DNA of 33,993 nucleotides. It comes from Marinobacterium litorale DSM 23545. Its GTDB lineage: Bacteria > Pseudomonadota > Gammaproteobacteria > Pseudomonadales > Balneatricaceae. The notes under the pieces were generated by a model that saw only the letters and a program-made list of their open reading frames with translations, was not told the origin of the DNA and made no database searches. Of this stretch, positions 1 through 8,242 are shown one piece after another. The stretch lies in the NCBI RefSeq assembly GCF_000428985.1, contig NZ_AUAZ01000038.1, positions 1-33,993 of the forward strand, in the 5' to 3' direction. A program made the position numbers and the translations under genes. Numbering within the stretch: the stretch's first letter is position 1; every line of letters begins with the position of its first letter.

Positions 1-321
<321 letters not shown>

Positions 322-328
322 AAACGAA

Positions 329-356
329 AAACCCCGCTGCTACTGCAGCGGGGTTT
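329..356 (-). terminator. Rho-independent terminator of the diiron/reductase operon
   Basis: A perfect 12-bp stem (AAACCCCGCTGC / GCAGCGGGGTTT) with a TACT loop. On the minus strand it is followed by TTTTTCGTTT and then directly by the group II intron boundary. It lies 30 bases after the stop codon of the reductase gene, so it ends that operon. Confidence 0.85.
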
Positions 357-386
357 CAATAACTAAATTTAGGTGGAAGCGACTTA

Positions 387-1436
387 TCAGCTGCCCATCA
401 ACCGCTCCCCCGCCGGTACTTCCGGCGGAGCCTGATCGAAAAAGCCCTCGGTATGGATCATCTCATCGCGGGCGCCCAACTGCTTAACCGCCGCTATACA
501 ATCGTTAACAAACTCCGGACTGCCCGCGATGTAGATCGCATGGCCGGACAGGTCCTTGTACTGCTCCGGTAGCACGGCGGGAATTCGCCCATGGAGTACC
601 CCTTCTTTCTCTTCCCGGGTCAGCGTGGGGATGAACTTAAAGCGACGGTGACGGAGGTTCCACAGCTCCAGCAAACCACGGCTGTATATATCCGCCTCGG
701 TTTGAGACGAGAACATCAGATGTACCGGTTTATTAAAGCCGCGGCGCAGTGCGGCATCGGTGAGTGCCAGAATCGGAGCCAGACCGGTTCCTGCCGCCAG
801 ACAGAGTACCGGGGCATCAGTAGCCGGATCGCCGATAAAGGTGCCGTAGGGGCCGGATAGGTTGACCATGCTGCCCACATGTACCTGGTCGTGAATCCAG
901 TTGCTGGTCTTGCCGTCGGGCACGCGGGTAATCTGGAGCACGATCTCGCCATCGTTACGCGGCGCATTGGCGATGGAGTAGGAGCGCGCCGGAATGGTGC
1001 GCTGAATATCGGTGATCGAAACGTACTGCCCGGGCCAGTAGCGCAACGCTTCACCCACCGGACGAATTCGAAGCTCGGTGATGCGGGGGGTACGCTCGAT
1101 ACGATCCACCACCACACAGCGCACATTTTCTCTGGGCGGAAAGAGCTTAGGCTGGGCATCGGCTGTGCCCCAGTCGATCTCGACAACCTCGGACAGCGGC
1201 TTGGCCATGCACATCAGGCCGTACCCTTCAGTACGTTCCTCCTGGGACAGCGCCATATCGAGCACCATCCCCTGATCGAACTCTCCTTCCCTCACTTTAA
1301 CCTTGCACTCGCCACAGGCGCCGGCGCGGCAGTTGTTTGACAGTGCGTAGCCGGATCTTTCCAATGACTCCAACACGGTATCACCGGCCTGGACGTCCAC
1401 CTCTTTGCCGGACGGGTATAAACGAATTCGTGTCAT
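387..1436 (-). CDS. Electron-transfer reductase of a diiron oxygenase (2Fe-2S / FAD / NAD(P)H)
   Basis: 349 residues. The N-terminal plant-type ferredoxin domain has the cluster cysteines C36, C41, C44 and C76. An FAD-binding barrel follows with RSYSIAN around residue 150, then an NAD-binding domain with LAAGTGLAP near 215. This order (ferredoxin, FAD, NAD) is that of reductases feeding soluble diiron or Rieske oxygenases, such as the phenol hydroxylase and methane monooxygenase reductases. The start at 1436 has GGAG eight bases upstream. The gene follows the ferritin-like oxygenase by 111 bases and ends at a terminator, so the two most likely form a two-component oxygenase in the cytoplasm, passing electrons from NAD(P)H to the diiron site. 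The fold is certain; the substrate of the system is unknown. Confidence 0.9.
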   Translation of the reverse strand: MTRIRLYPSGKEVDVQAGDTVLESLERSGYALSNNCRAGACGECKVKVREGEFDQGMVLDMALSQEERTEGYGLMCMAKPLSEVVEIDWGTADAQPKLFPPRENVRCVVVDRIERTPRITELRIRPVGEALRYWPGQYVSITDIQRTIPARSYSIANAPRNDGEIVLQITRVPDGKTSNWIHDQVHVGSMVNLSGPYGTFIGDPATDAPVLCLAAGTGLAPILALTDAALRRGFNKPVHLMFSSQTEADIYSRGLLELWNLRHRRFKFIPTLTREEKEGVLHGRIPAVLPEQYKDLSGHAIYIAGSPEFVNDCIAAVKQLGARDEMIHTEGFFDQAPPEVPAGERLMGS

Positions 1437-1488
1437 GCCGAAATCTCCGATCAGTTCTTATTTTTGGTCGGGATGTATCCCAACAGAA

Positions 1489-1518
1489 GCAAGCCAGAGG
1501 CCTTGGCCTCCGGCTTGC
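1489..1518 (-). other. Intercistronic stem-loop between oxygenase and reductase genes
   Basis: GCAAGCC-A-GAGGCC, a TT loop, then GGCCTC-C-GGCTTGC form a roughly 14-bp stem with one A/C mismatch in the 111-base gap. No U-tract follows on the minus strand, so it is not a full terminator. It could stabilise the upstream oxygenase message or lower read-through into the reductase gene. Seen directly; the role is inferred. Confidence 0.6.
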
Positions 1519-1547
1519 CGTTTTGCTGATTGCAGTATCAATCCGGA

Positions 1548-2573
1548 TCAGAAAATCGGGATGATATCCGCCGAGTCCAGGTCAGCCTGGGTCACTTCCT
1601 GGCCGGTGATATCTACCTCTGGAATCGCCGGGAACGGCGTATCGTACTTATCGAGCACCGCCTTCAGGTTAAGCATGGCTGCGCGCCAGTTCTCCTTCTT
1701 GGCCTCATACTCGGGCACACCAAAGCCCGCTTCACGTGCGATCGCTTCCGCTTCACGCTGGGTATCGATGAAGTCGGCTGGCAGATCCCAGAACTCTTCG
1801 GGCGGCTCAAACAGCACGGCAGACAGGAACAGGTAACCGGCACGGATCTGCTTGGTGATGATCGCCTTCTCGCTCTCATCCAGCTGCGGATAGTCACGCT
1901 CCATCAGGGAGAGACAGATCGCCATATGACGACCTTCATCACGACCGATATTGCGGAACGCCTCCTGGAACACCAGCTCTTCGCAGCTCTGAGACATCTG
2001 CTTGAAGATGGTCGCCGCGGCAATTTCGCCCATCAGGAAGGAGCTGAACAGCACCGCCAGGCTGTACTTGGGAACCGCCTGCTTGTAACCGTTCCAGTAG
2101 CGGCCACCGTTGTAGTAAAGCCAGCGGGCGTTTTTCTGCAGGCGACGGCCCAGATCGGTCTTGGGCTCATACTCCAGTGGGCTCGGCGACTCCAGCAGCT
2201 TGGTGATCGCCAGACCACACATCTGCTCATGGTTCTGTTCGTCGCGCGTCACGGAGAAGAAGCAGCGACGGATCGCATCCTCTTCGTGATCTTCGTAGGT
2301 CTTGATAAAGGCTTCGGCGAAAACCGGCGGAGCCGACGCATCGAATACGGAGAGCAACGTCCACCAGTACGCGATCGCTTCACGCTCTTCCCAGGTGTAG
2401 CTGGAGGGATCGAAGGTATCCCAGGGCAGGTCTTTCGGGTTCCAGGCCTCACGCAGGGAGGCATCCCAGATCTCCTCAACCTTGGAGGATTTGGTTTCCC
2501 AGCGCAGGGGATAGATGTTCGGTTGGGGCGTCTCCGGCGGGAACTCCATGGAGTCTGCGAGCTTATCGTGCAT
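1548..2573 (-). CDS. Ferritin-like diiron oxygenase (uncharacterised)
   Basis: 341 residues. Two ExxH pairs typical of carboxylate-bridged diiron proteins are present: E112-Q-N-H115 and E213-G-R-H216. E183 (in GEIAAATIF) sits 30 residues before the second pair, and E87 or nearby acids could supply the first ligand. This resembles the R2/BMM/rubrerythrin superfamily. It is not obviously a ribonucleotide reductase R2: I see no R2-specific features and an NAD-linked ferredoxin reductase is encoded next door. The ATG at 2573 is preferred over an upstream in-frame GTG because AGAGGTG lies five bases before it. The protein probably activates O2 to hydroxylate or otherwise oxygenate a small molecule. 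Its setting beside aldehyde dehydrogenase and amine dehydrogenase genes suggests an amine-related substrate, but that is inference. Confidence 0.85.
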   Translation of the reverse strand: MHDKLADSMEFPPETPQPNIYPLRWETKSSKVEEIWDASLREAWNPKDLPWDTFDPSSYTWEEREAIAYWWTLLSVFDASAPPVFAEAFIKTYEDHEEDAIRRCFFSVTRDEQNHEQMCGLAITKLLESPSPLEYEPKTDLGRRLQKNARWLYYNGGRYWNGYKQAVPKYSLAVLFSSFLMGEIAAATIFKQMSQSCEELVFQEAFRNIGRDEGRHMAICLSLMERDYPQLDESEKAIITKQIRAGYLFLSAVLFEPPEEFWDLPADFIDTQREAEAIAREAGFGVPEYEAKKENWRAAMLNLKAVLDKYDTPFPAIPEVDITGQEVTQADLDSADIIPIF

Positions 2574-2616
2574 CACTTCACCTCTTTCTAATCTTTATTG
2601 TTGATGACCGGAATAG

Positions 2617-2645
2617 AGATTATTTTTTATGACACATAAAAACAA
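2617..2645 (-). promoter_or_regulatory. Putative sigma-70 promoter of the diiron operon
   Basis: On the minus strand TTGTTT (2645-2640) and TAATCT (2622-2617) are separated by exactly 17 bases, placing transcription start near 2610, about 35 bases before the start codon. Each hexamer is a moderate match. The spacer and the -35 edge are occupied by a palindrome (2624-2642). Confidence 0.45.
2624..2642. promoter_or_regulatory. 19-bp palindrome, candidate operator
   Basis: TTTTTATGACACATAAAAA is a perfect 8-3-8 inverted repeat lying between the predicted -35 and -10 of the diiron operon. A dimeric repressor bound here would block the promoter. No matching regulator gene is recognisable in the window. 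Confidence 0.5.
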
Positions 2646-2784
2646 CTACACAATTTTATTATGTATCGCTTTAAACGATTAACAGAAATATCGCATCCTT
2701 GTTTAAGCTCTTTGTTTTCAAGGATTTAGTTAAATGAAATCTCTGTCTAATCAGATAAAACAAAGAAATCGGCAATACTTTTTG

Positions 2785-2798
2785 TTGATCCAGATCAA
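2785..2798. promoter_or_regulatory. FNR/Anr-type box
   Basis: TTGATCCAGATCAA matches all ten conserved positions of the FNR consensus TTGAT-N4-ATCAA. It lies between the divergent diiron operon (start 2573) and chemoreceptor gene (start 2981). On the plus strand TGGTACATT (2807-2815) resembles an extended -10; if used, the box would cover the -35 zone of the chemoreceptor promoter. Which gene responds, and whether it is activated or repressed, cannot be decided from sequence. Confidence 0.65.
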
Positions 2799-2860
2799 TA
2801 ATTCTGTGGTACATTACAAACCCCGAAAGCGATACGTACTTTTCATCGAGATTTGATTTA

Positions 2861-2876
2861 CGTAACAGGATGAAAC
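2861..2876. promoter_or_regulatory. Degenerate TGTAAC tandem element
   Basis: CGTAAC-AGGA-TGAAAC has the same spacing as the TGTAAC-N4-TGTAAC elements at 7852 and 18455, with one mismatch in each half. It lies 105 bases upstream of the chemoreceptor start. It may be a weak site for the same regulator or chance. Confidence 0.3.
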
Positions 2877-2980
2877 CAGATGCTCGTAGTTGTACTGAAT
2901 TGTGCGGGGAGATTGCCCACCTCAAACGACGGGCCTAAATTCGTTCATCTAATAAGAAATCTAATACTAAGGTCGAATTC

Positions 2981-4780
2981 ATGCTGCAATCCAACTCCAA
3001 CGCTAATACAGGCCGCGGACTTTCCATCCGTAGCTGGCTCCTCTTTGCCGCTACCCTGGCATTTTTGCCTGCGCTGGCATTGATCCTGTTCAACATCCAT
3101 ATTCAGTCGAGCCTCGACAGCCTCTCACTCGCCACTTCAGTGCCACAGCCCCTGAGACCAGAGCTGGCCCGTCTCAGTGCATCGCTCGATACTGGAACGT
3201 TAGCTCTGCTGGCCGCGTTGCCAATCCTGCTGCTGCTCGCCTTTCTGATTCTGAATCGCGCGCTGATTAAGCCCCTGCTTCAGGTGAAATCCACGTTCGA
3301 GGAGATCAAGAACCGTCATGGAGACATTTCCGCCTCGCTGCCGACGACTGGCAGTGCAGAGCTGGCCCGAACGGGAGAGGCCTACAACGACTTCTCCACA
3401 GCACTCAAGCAGATGATCGCTCAGTCACGCCAACGCAGTGTCAAAGTCTCGTTGGGGGCCGCTCAACTTCAGCGCATCATCAGCAAGGTCCAGGCCGCTG
3501 CGGACAATCAGTCAAACGGAGCCCGCCTGGTGTTCCAGTCCAGCCAGGAAGCGACTCAGGCGATCAATGAGATCGCCGGGCATACTCAGTTGATCGCACA
3601 GCGCAACCAGCACAACCTGGAGGAGATCAATAACTCCAGTCGTGAACTGCTCCGGATTAAGGAGCAGATACAGGCGATTGAGCAACAGGTGACTCAGTTC
3701 CAGGGCACGGTGCAGAAGCTATCTGCCAACTCGGAAAACATCGTCAGCGTACTGGCGATGGTGCAGGGCTTTTCGGAACAGACCAACCTGCTGGCACTGA
3801 ACGCATCCATCGAGGCGGCTCGAGCCGGAGAAGCTGGGCGCGGTTTCGCTGTCGTGGCCGACGAAGTGCGCTCCCTGTCGCTCAAAGTCAGTGATGCGAC
3901 CCACGAAATAGATGCCAATATCAATGATATGACCCAGCTGGTTGAGAGCACACGTCAGGGCTCCCAGGCGATCATGGCGCATGTCACTGAAACCGAATCG
4001 TTTATTGGCGAAACCCACACCAAGTTCGGCACCATGCTGAACGATTTCGAGCAGCTGAATAATCAACTGGGAGAAATCAGCGCGGCGGTAGAAGAGTTGT
4101 CATATACCAACGGTTCGACTCACGACAACATCTCATCGATCAATGAGCTGTCCGACAACATCCAGGAAGAGATCGAGATCTCAGCCGGTTATTCACAGAC
4201 GCTTGAAAGTGCCACCGAGGAGATGCAGGAACTGTTGTCCCACTTCCATATCGGCTACGGCGGCTTTGAAGAGATAATCAGCACCGCCAAGGGCTGGGCC
4301 AACGAAGTCGAGCAGCAGTTAAACAGGATGGCGGAGGAAGGCCATAACCTGTTTGATCACAACTACCAACGCATCAACCCGGACCAGCAGCCGGAAAAGT
4401 TCGCCACTGGCTACGCAGAGCGTTACGAGCAGCTGCTGCAACCAATGTTCGATCGTTTTATCCATGAAAAGCCTGAATTTATCATCGCTTCCGCGTTTGA
4501 TATCAACGGCTACCTGCCCGCTCACAACAGCAAGATCTCCAAACCGATCACCGGCGACTTTGAAACGGATAATGCCCTCAGTCGACATCGCCGAATCTAC
4601 GCCGGAAACCGCGCCGAGAAACGCCGGGCCGCCAATACAGCCCCCTTCCTGCTGCAAACCTTTATCCGGGACACAGGTGAGATCCTCAACTCGATCTCGG
4701 TCCCTCTTTATGTATCCGGTCGTCACTGGGGTAATTTCTGTACGGCTTTCGCCCCGGAGCGGCTGCTGGAGATAGACTGA
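2981..4780 (+). CDS. Methyl-accepting chemotaxis protein with C-terminal cytoplasmic sensor domain
   Basis: 599 residues. Two membrane helices (about 17-39 and 73-92) enclose a loop of only about 33 residues, too short for a normal periplasmic ligand domain. A HAMP-like linker follows, then the long coiled-coil signalling domain with its conserved hairpin tip ([17 protein letters not shown], near 265-285). After the signalling domain come about 170 extra residues (430-599) with the motifs [24 protein letters not shown] and [12 protein letters not shown], a Cache/PAS-like module found at the C-terminus of some MCPs. Sensing is therefore probably intracellular. AAGG eight bases before the ATG supports this start. 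The gene is divergent from the diiron operon and ends before a terminator. Confidence 0.9.
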   Translation: MLQSNSNANTGRGLSIRSWLLFAATLAFLPALALILFNIHIQSSLDSLSLATSVPQPLRPELARLSASLDTGTLALLAALPILLLLAFLILNRALIKPLLQVKSTFEEIKNRHGDISASLPTTGSAELARTGEAYNDFSTALKQMIAQSRQRSVKVSLGAAQLQRIISKVQAAADNQSNGARLVFQSSQEATQAINEIAGHTQLIAQRNQHNLEEINNSSRELLRIKEQIQAIEQQVTQFQGTVQKLSANSENIVSVLAMVQGFSEQTNLLALNASIEAARAGEAGRGFAVVADEVRSLSLKVSDATHEIDANINDMTQLVESTRQGSQAIMAHVTETESFIGETHTKFGTMLNDFEQLNNQLGEISAAVEELSYTNGSTHDNISSINELSDNIQEEIEISAGYSQTLESATEEMQELLSHFHIGYGGFEEIISTAKGWANEVEQQLNRMAEEGHNLFDHNYQRINPDQQPEKFATGYAERYEQLLQPMFDRFIHEKPEFIIASAFDINGYLPAHNSKISKPITGDFETDNALSRHRRIYAGNRAEKRRAANTAPFLLQTFIRDTGEILNSISVPLYVSGRHWGNFCTAFAPERLLEID

Positions 4781-4783
4781 ACG

Positions 4784-4862
4784 CCCGCGGCGTACCGTAC
4801 ATCCTGACCATCGCCGCTCCTGCGCATCCATGCACCCGCGGCATACCGTACATCCTGACCAT
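4784..4862. repeat. 28-bp direct repeat, two copies with 51-bp period
   Basis: 4784-4811 and 4835-4862 both read CCCGCGGC-[G/A]-TACCGTAC then ATCCTGACCAT, with one mismatch in 28 bases and a 23-base spacer. The second copy abuts the terminator at 4863. The arrangement looks like a tandem duplication of a 51-bp unit just after the chemoreceptor stop codon. Function unknown. Confidence 0.85.
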
Positions 4863-4896
4863 AAAAAACCGAGAGCCTTTCGACTCTCGGTTTTTT
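4863..4896. terminator. Bidirectional rho-independent terminator
   Basis: AAAAAACCGAGAG, an eight-base loop and CTCTCGGTTTTTT make a 13-bp stem with A/T tails on both strands. It serves both the chemoreceptor gene (plus) and the aldehyde dehydrogenase gene (minus), whose stop is at 4919. Confidence 0.92.
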
Positions 4897-4918
4897 ACTA
4901 ACGGTCAGACCTGAGCTT

Positions 4919-6334
4919 TCAACCGCGGCTGATATTCATCAGCTGTACCGAGGTGTACTCAAGCAGGCCTTCCTCACCGAACTCCACGCCAAAGCCCGAC
5001 ATCTTGCAGCCACCAAACGGACAGTGCGGCAGTACCTCGGCGTGATTGTTGATCCAGACGGTACCGCACTCCAACTGAGATGCAACGCTACGTGCGCGTT
5101 CCACATCCGTACCCCAGACGGAGCCGCCCAGGCCAACGTCAGAGGCGTTTGCCATGGCGATGACGTCATCCAGATCGGTGTACTTGATGACCGGCAGCAC
5201 AGGGCCGAACTGCTCCTCCTGGACCAGGCGAGCACTGTTATTCAGGCCGGCAACGATCGTCGGCGGATAGAGGTAGCCGCCACCCGGTAACTGCTCGCCG
5301 CCACAAAGCACATCAGCGCCCTGCTTGCGCGCGTCTTCCACCAGCTCCTTGACCAATGCCAGCTGCTTCTCGTTCTGAACCGGGCCAAAGGTCACGCCCT
5401 CTTCCAGACCACCGCCCACTTTCTGTTCGCTGGCGATCTTTGCCAGTCGCCCACAGAGCTCATCATACTGGGACTCATGCACGTAGAGGCGCTTAAGCGC
5501 GGCGCAGGTCTGCCCCATATTCAGAAACGCGGTCTGGAAAATGGCCGGTGCCAGCTTATCCAGGTCGGCATCTTCCAGCACGATGCCGGCATCATTACCG
5601 CCCAGCTCCAGGGTCAGGCGCTTCAGGTTACCGGCGGCATTGCTCATGATCTTCTGGCCAGTGGGCGTGGAGCCGGTGAAGACAATCTTGTTGATACCGC
5701 TGTGACCACTCATGGCACTGCCGATACCGCACTCACCACTCATGCTGTTAACCACACCGGCGGGTACAACCTCGTTGATCAGCTCGACCAGGCGCAGTGT
5801 ATTAAACGGCGTCAATGAAGAGGGCTTGATCACTACCGTATTACCGGTGCGCAGTGCCGGCATCACATGCCAGACAGCAATCATCAAAGGCCAGTTCCAG
5901 GGCGTAATCGAGCCGACAACACCTAGGGGTTTGCGATGCAGCTCCACCAGCCGTTCAGGACTGTCTTCGATCACCTTGACCGGAATTTCCAGCTCAGCGG
6001 TGTAGCGGGTCCAGGCAATCGCGCCACCGACTTCCATCTGCGCCAGCGCCATGGGTTTGCCCTGCTCGCGCACGACAATCTCGGCGAGCTCCGCTGCATT
6101 TTCTTCTATCTTGTCGGCGATTTTGTGCAACATCGCCTTCAGCTCTGCATCCGGTGTGTGCTGCCAGGTTTTGAACGCTTCGGCTGCCGCCGCGACCGCC
6201 TCATCCAGCTGAGCCGTGGAGGTTGCACTGCATTCGGCAAAGCCTTCGCCCGTGGCGGGGTCGATGACCGAAAATGGTGCTTCAGCCCCTTTTACAGCCT
6301 GTCCATTGATGATGTTCGAGGGGATATTAATCAT
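4919..6334 (-). CDS. NAD(P)-dependent aldehyde dehydrogenase
   Basis: 471 residues, normal for the ALDH superfamily. It shows PWNWP with N147, the cofactor lysine K170, the GSTPTG glycine loop (221-226), the general base E243 in LELGG and the nucleophile C277 in GQTCAA. The ATG at 6334 is chosen over the longer frame because AGAGG lies about eight bases upstream and homology starts there. It oxidises an aldehyde to the acid in the cytoplasm. The barrel gene lies 84 bases upstream on the same strand, with a small stem-loop (6361-6384) in the gap, so both may be cotranscribed. QHNDH encoded nearby releases aldehydes from primary amines, making an amine-derived aldehyde the likely substrate; that pairing is inference. 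Confidence 0.92.
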   Translation of the reverse strand: MINIPSNIINGQAVKGAEAPFSVIDPATGEGFAECSATSTAQLDEAVAAAAEAFKTWQHTPDAELKAMLHKIADKIEENAAELAEIVVREQGKPMALAQMEVGGAIAWTRYTAELEIPVKVIEDSPERLVELHRKPLGVVGSITPWNWPLMIAVWHVMPALRTGNTVVIKPSSLTPFNTLRLVELINEVVPAGVVNSMSGECGIGSAMSGHSGINKIVFTGSTPTGQKIMSNAAGNLKRLTLELGGNDAGIVLEDADLDKLAPAIFQTAFLNMGQTCAALKRLYVHESQYDELCGRLAKIASEQKVGGGLEEGVTFGPVQNEKQLALVKELVEDARKQGADVLCGGEQLPGGGYLYPPTIVAGLNNSARLVQEEQFGPVLPVIKYTDLDDVIAMANASDVGLGGSVWGTDVERARSVASQLECGTVWINNHAEVLPHCPFGGCKMSGFGVEFGEEGLLEYTSVQLMNISRG

Positions 6335-6418
6335 CTTTAAGTCCTCTGAAACACGGCAACGGCAGGCAGTTAACACCACCTGCCGCCGCCGGAGTTATTA
6401 CCTGCCAGGTCGGTCCAA

Positions 6419-7720
6419 TCAGAACGGAACGATCGCAAGAACCTGGGCATAGAGATTAGTGTCATCGTTACCCTGGGTGCTGGAAGCAGAGTCCGGGGTG
6501 TAGAAGCCGACCAGCGGACTGATAATCAGGTGATCCATAGCCACCCATTCAGCCCAGATATCGATTTCGCTCGCATCATTGCTGCCGCTTCCGCCGTTGG
6601 TATCACGGAAGTCAAAGTAGGATGCGCCAACGGTCAGCATCTCGCTCGGATGAGCCATCACACCCAGGTAATGGATATCGGCATCGGTACCGAACGGACC
6701 GGCATAGTTGGCGGCCACCTCACCCTGGAACCAAGTGCCGTAACCGCGGTTGAAACCGAAGAACAGCGGGTCATACCCTTGATCATAGCTGGTATAGCGG
6801 TAATTGACGCTCGGCGACCAGGCGGTGTTCGCGAAGGTCCAGCCGGCTTCGGCGTACCAGGCATTGGCGTCCGGGTTGCTGTTACCCTGAGACTGATCCA
6901 CGTACTCGGCGGACAGGAACAGGTTTTCAACACCGGCATTACCCTGGAACCGCAGGCTGGTGGTTTTCTGGCCGTCGCGACCGTCGTAGCCCCAGAACGC
7001 GGCTTCGTTGTCATCCACGTCCAGCCCTTTCAGGTGCATCAGGCCGAAGGTACCCGCGTCGGTGGTGTACTCCAGGTTGATACCGGCCATTTCCACGCTG
7101 GCCTGAGCCGGGTTATCGGACTTGAACCAAAACAGATCGGAGCGCAGCGGGCCTTCACCGCCCACGCGCAGTACGGCAGTCTTATCGAACGCCTTGCGGG
7201 CCGCCAGCCAGTAGGCACCACCTCGGTTGGCACTGAAGCCTGGCATCAGACCATCCAGCCCTTCTCCCATGTTCAGGGCATCACCGTTAAGGATAAAGCC
7301 ATCACCGATAGTCAGGTTCTGGCGTCCGAAGGAGAGCTCAACCATATCGGTACGGTAGCCCAGGTACAGGTCTTCGATATCGGTTTCGCTCTCTTCACCG
7401 GTGGTGAGTCCGGCGGCATCGCCATCACCCCAGGTGCCTGAAGTCACCACATTGGCGGCCCCAAACAGGGTACCAGTGCCTGCCGCGCGGCTGCCGGAGA
7501 AACCGTACTTGGCATAGGCTTCGGTCCAGGAAGGACTGCTATCAGAATTGCCGTAGGTCTCTTCGCTGCTGAACTGACCGACGATCAGTTCCAGATCGAA
7601 ATTCAGCTCGGAGCCGTTTTCGCTATACAGGTTATAAGCAGAAGCCGGAGCAGAGAGGGCCGCCGCAACGGCCGCCGCCAGTAAAGAACCGGAGGTTCGA
7701 CGGAAAATTGTTTTATTCAT
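6419..7720 (-). CDS. Outer-membrane beta-barrel protein (alginate-export/porin-like)
   Basis: 433 residues with a signal peptide (hydrophobic stretch then APASA before YNLYS) and a terminal phenylalanine (AIVPF), the usual last residue of outer-membrane barrels. The body alternates aromatic and polar residues, as in barrel strands, with motifs such as YLGYRTD, FGRQN and GASYFDFRD. It most resembles the alginate-export/porin-like channel group, though I cannot fix the subfamily. It probably lets a substrate cross the outer membrane. The start at 7720 is preferred to one three codons upstream on Shine-Dalgarno spacing. A tandem TGTAAC element lies about 130 bases upstream, shared with the qhp promoter region. 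Confidence 0.85.
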   Translation of the reverse strand: MNKTIFRRTSGSLLAAAVAAALSAPASAYNLYSENGSELNFDLELIVGQFSSEETYGNSDSSPSWTEAYAKYGFSGSRAAGTGTLFGAANVVTSGTWGDGDAAGLTTGEESETDIEDLYLGYRTDMVELSFGRQNLTIGDGFILNGDALNMGEGLDGLMPGFSANRGGAYWLAARKAFDKTAVLRVGGEGPLRSDLFWFKSDNPAQASVEMAGINLEYTTDAGTFGLMHLKGLDVDDNEAAFWGYDGRDGQKTTSLRFQGNAGVENLFLSAEYVDQSQGNSNPDANAWYAEAGWTFANTAWSPSVNYRYTSYDQGYDPLFFGFNRGYGTWFQGEVAANYAGPFGTDADIHYLGVMAHPSEMLTVGASYFDFRDTNGGSGSNDASEIDIWAEWVAMDHLIISPLVGFYTPDSASSTQGNDDTNLYAQVLAIVPF

Positions 7721-7851
7721 TGACCTCATTCCTTAGGGGTGCCGGACAGCCTATACAGAGCTGATTTAGCACGAAGGGTTATCTTCCACCTGTAAGACTA
7801 GAGAGGTGCTGTAAACCAGTTTCCGTCTTTAAGTACCGCTTTGTGAGGAGA

Positions 7852-7867
7852 TGTAACGGAGTGTAAC
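7852..7867. promoter_or_regulatory. Tandem TGTAAC-N4-TGTAAC element upstream of the barrel gene
   Basis: TGTAAC-GGAG-TGTAAC is a direct repeat with 10-bp period, the layout bound by OmpR/PhoB-family regulators on one DNA face. The same element in the same orientation lies upstream of qhpA (18455). It is 132 bases from the barrel start codon and abuts the IS256 remnant. Confidence 0.5.
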
Positions 7868-7871
7868 AAGG

Positions 7872-7976
7872 GCCAGACTTCCCACCTTCGGTTTCGACCA
7901 GCCACAGGCCTGGCAACTCCTTATGACCATCCATGTTGATGCCTAGAGCTAGATATAGCGACTTGTTGATCACGCC
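7872..7976 (-). pseudogene. IS256-family transposase remnant
   Basis: The minus-strand reading contains GVINKSLYLALGINMDGHKE followed by LPGLWLVETEGGKSG, which aligns by eye to the conserved core of IS256-family transposases (NKAVYLALG...GxKEVLGLW...EGAKFW). The catalytic region is otherwise missing and the surrounding frame (7779-8108) does not continue the family, so this is a decayed fragment. It marks an old insertion at the left border of the hip operon. Confidence 0.7.
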
Positions 7977-8164
7977 ATGCTGAACCGCTGGGTAGCGAAT
8001 TCGCTGCGCTGATCGCCGCTCAGGTGCAGGCGAAGAAGCAGCCCACAAGGTTGCGACAGCAACCATAATTCTTAAGTACGGTATGCAAGGAAAGATGTAG
8101 AGCCACACAAATTTAAATATTTCTTATTTTTTCATGATAAGTTTTCTAAAAAAACAAAGATAAT

Positions 8165-8192
8165 TTGACATTTAAAGCCAAAAGAATAATAT
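8165..8192 (+). promoter_or_regulatory. Promoter of the hipBST operon
   Basis: A perfect -35 (TTGACA, 8165-8170) and a -10 (TAATAT, 8187-8192) are separated by 16 bases within very AT-rich DNA. The predicted transcript starts about 45 bases before the proposed TTG start codon. The TTG inside the -35 box should not be read as the start of hipB. Confidence 0.65.
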
Positions 8193-8242
8193 ATATTTAT
8201 AAAATTCTATTTTTCTACCTAAAAAGCAAAGAGGCCTTTGGT

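Noticed and set aside
1548-2573. Ribonucleotide reductase R2 subunit
   Set aside because: The ExxH pairs are shared by the superfamily, but the gene is paired with an NAD-linked ferredoxin reductase and no large subunit is present.
4784-4862. Direct repeat as a CRISPR array
   Set aside because: Only two copies, a 23-base spacer and no cas genes; a local duplication is more likely.
7779-8108. 109-residue minus-strand ORF as an intact gene
   Set aside because: Only the middle 35 residues resemble an IS256 transposase; the flanks do not, so it is treated as a remnant.
8165-8242. TTG at 8165 as the start of hipB
   Set aside because: It is part of a perfect TTGACA promoter element, and the TTG at 8243 has a suitable Shine-Dalgarno sequence.
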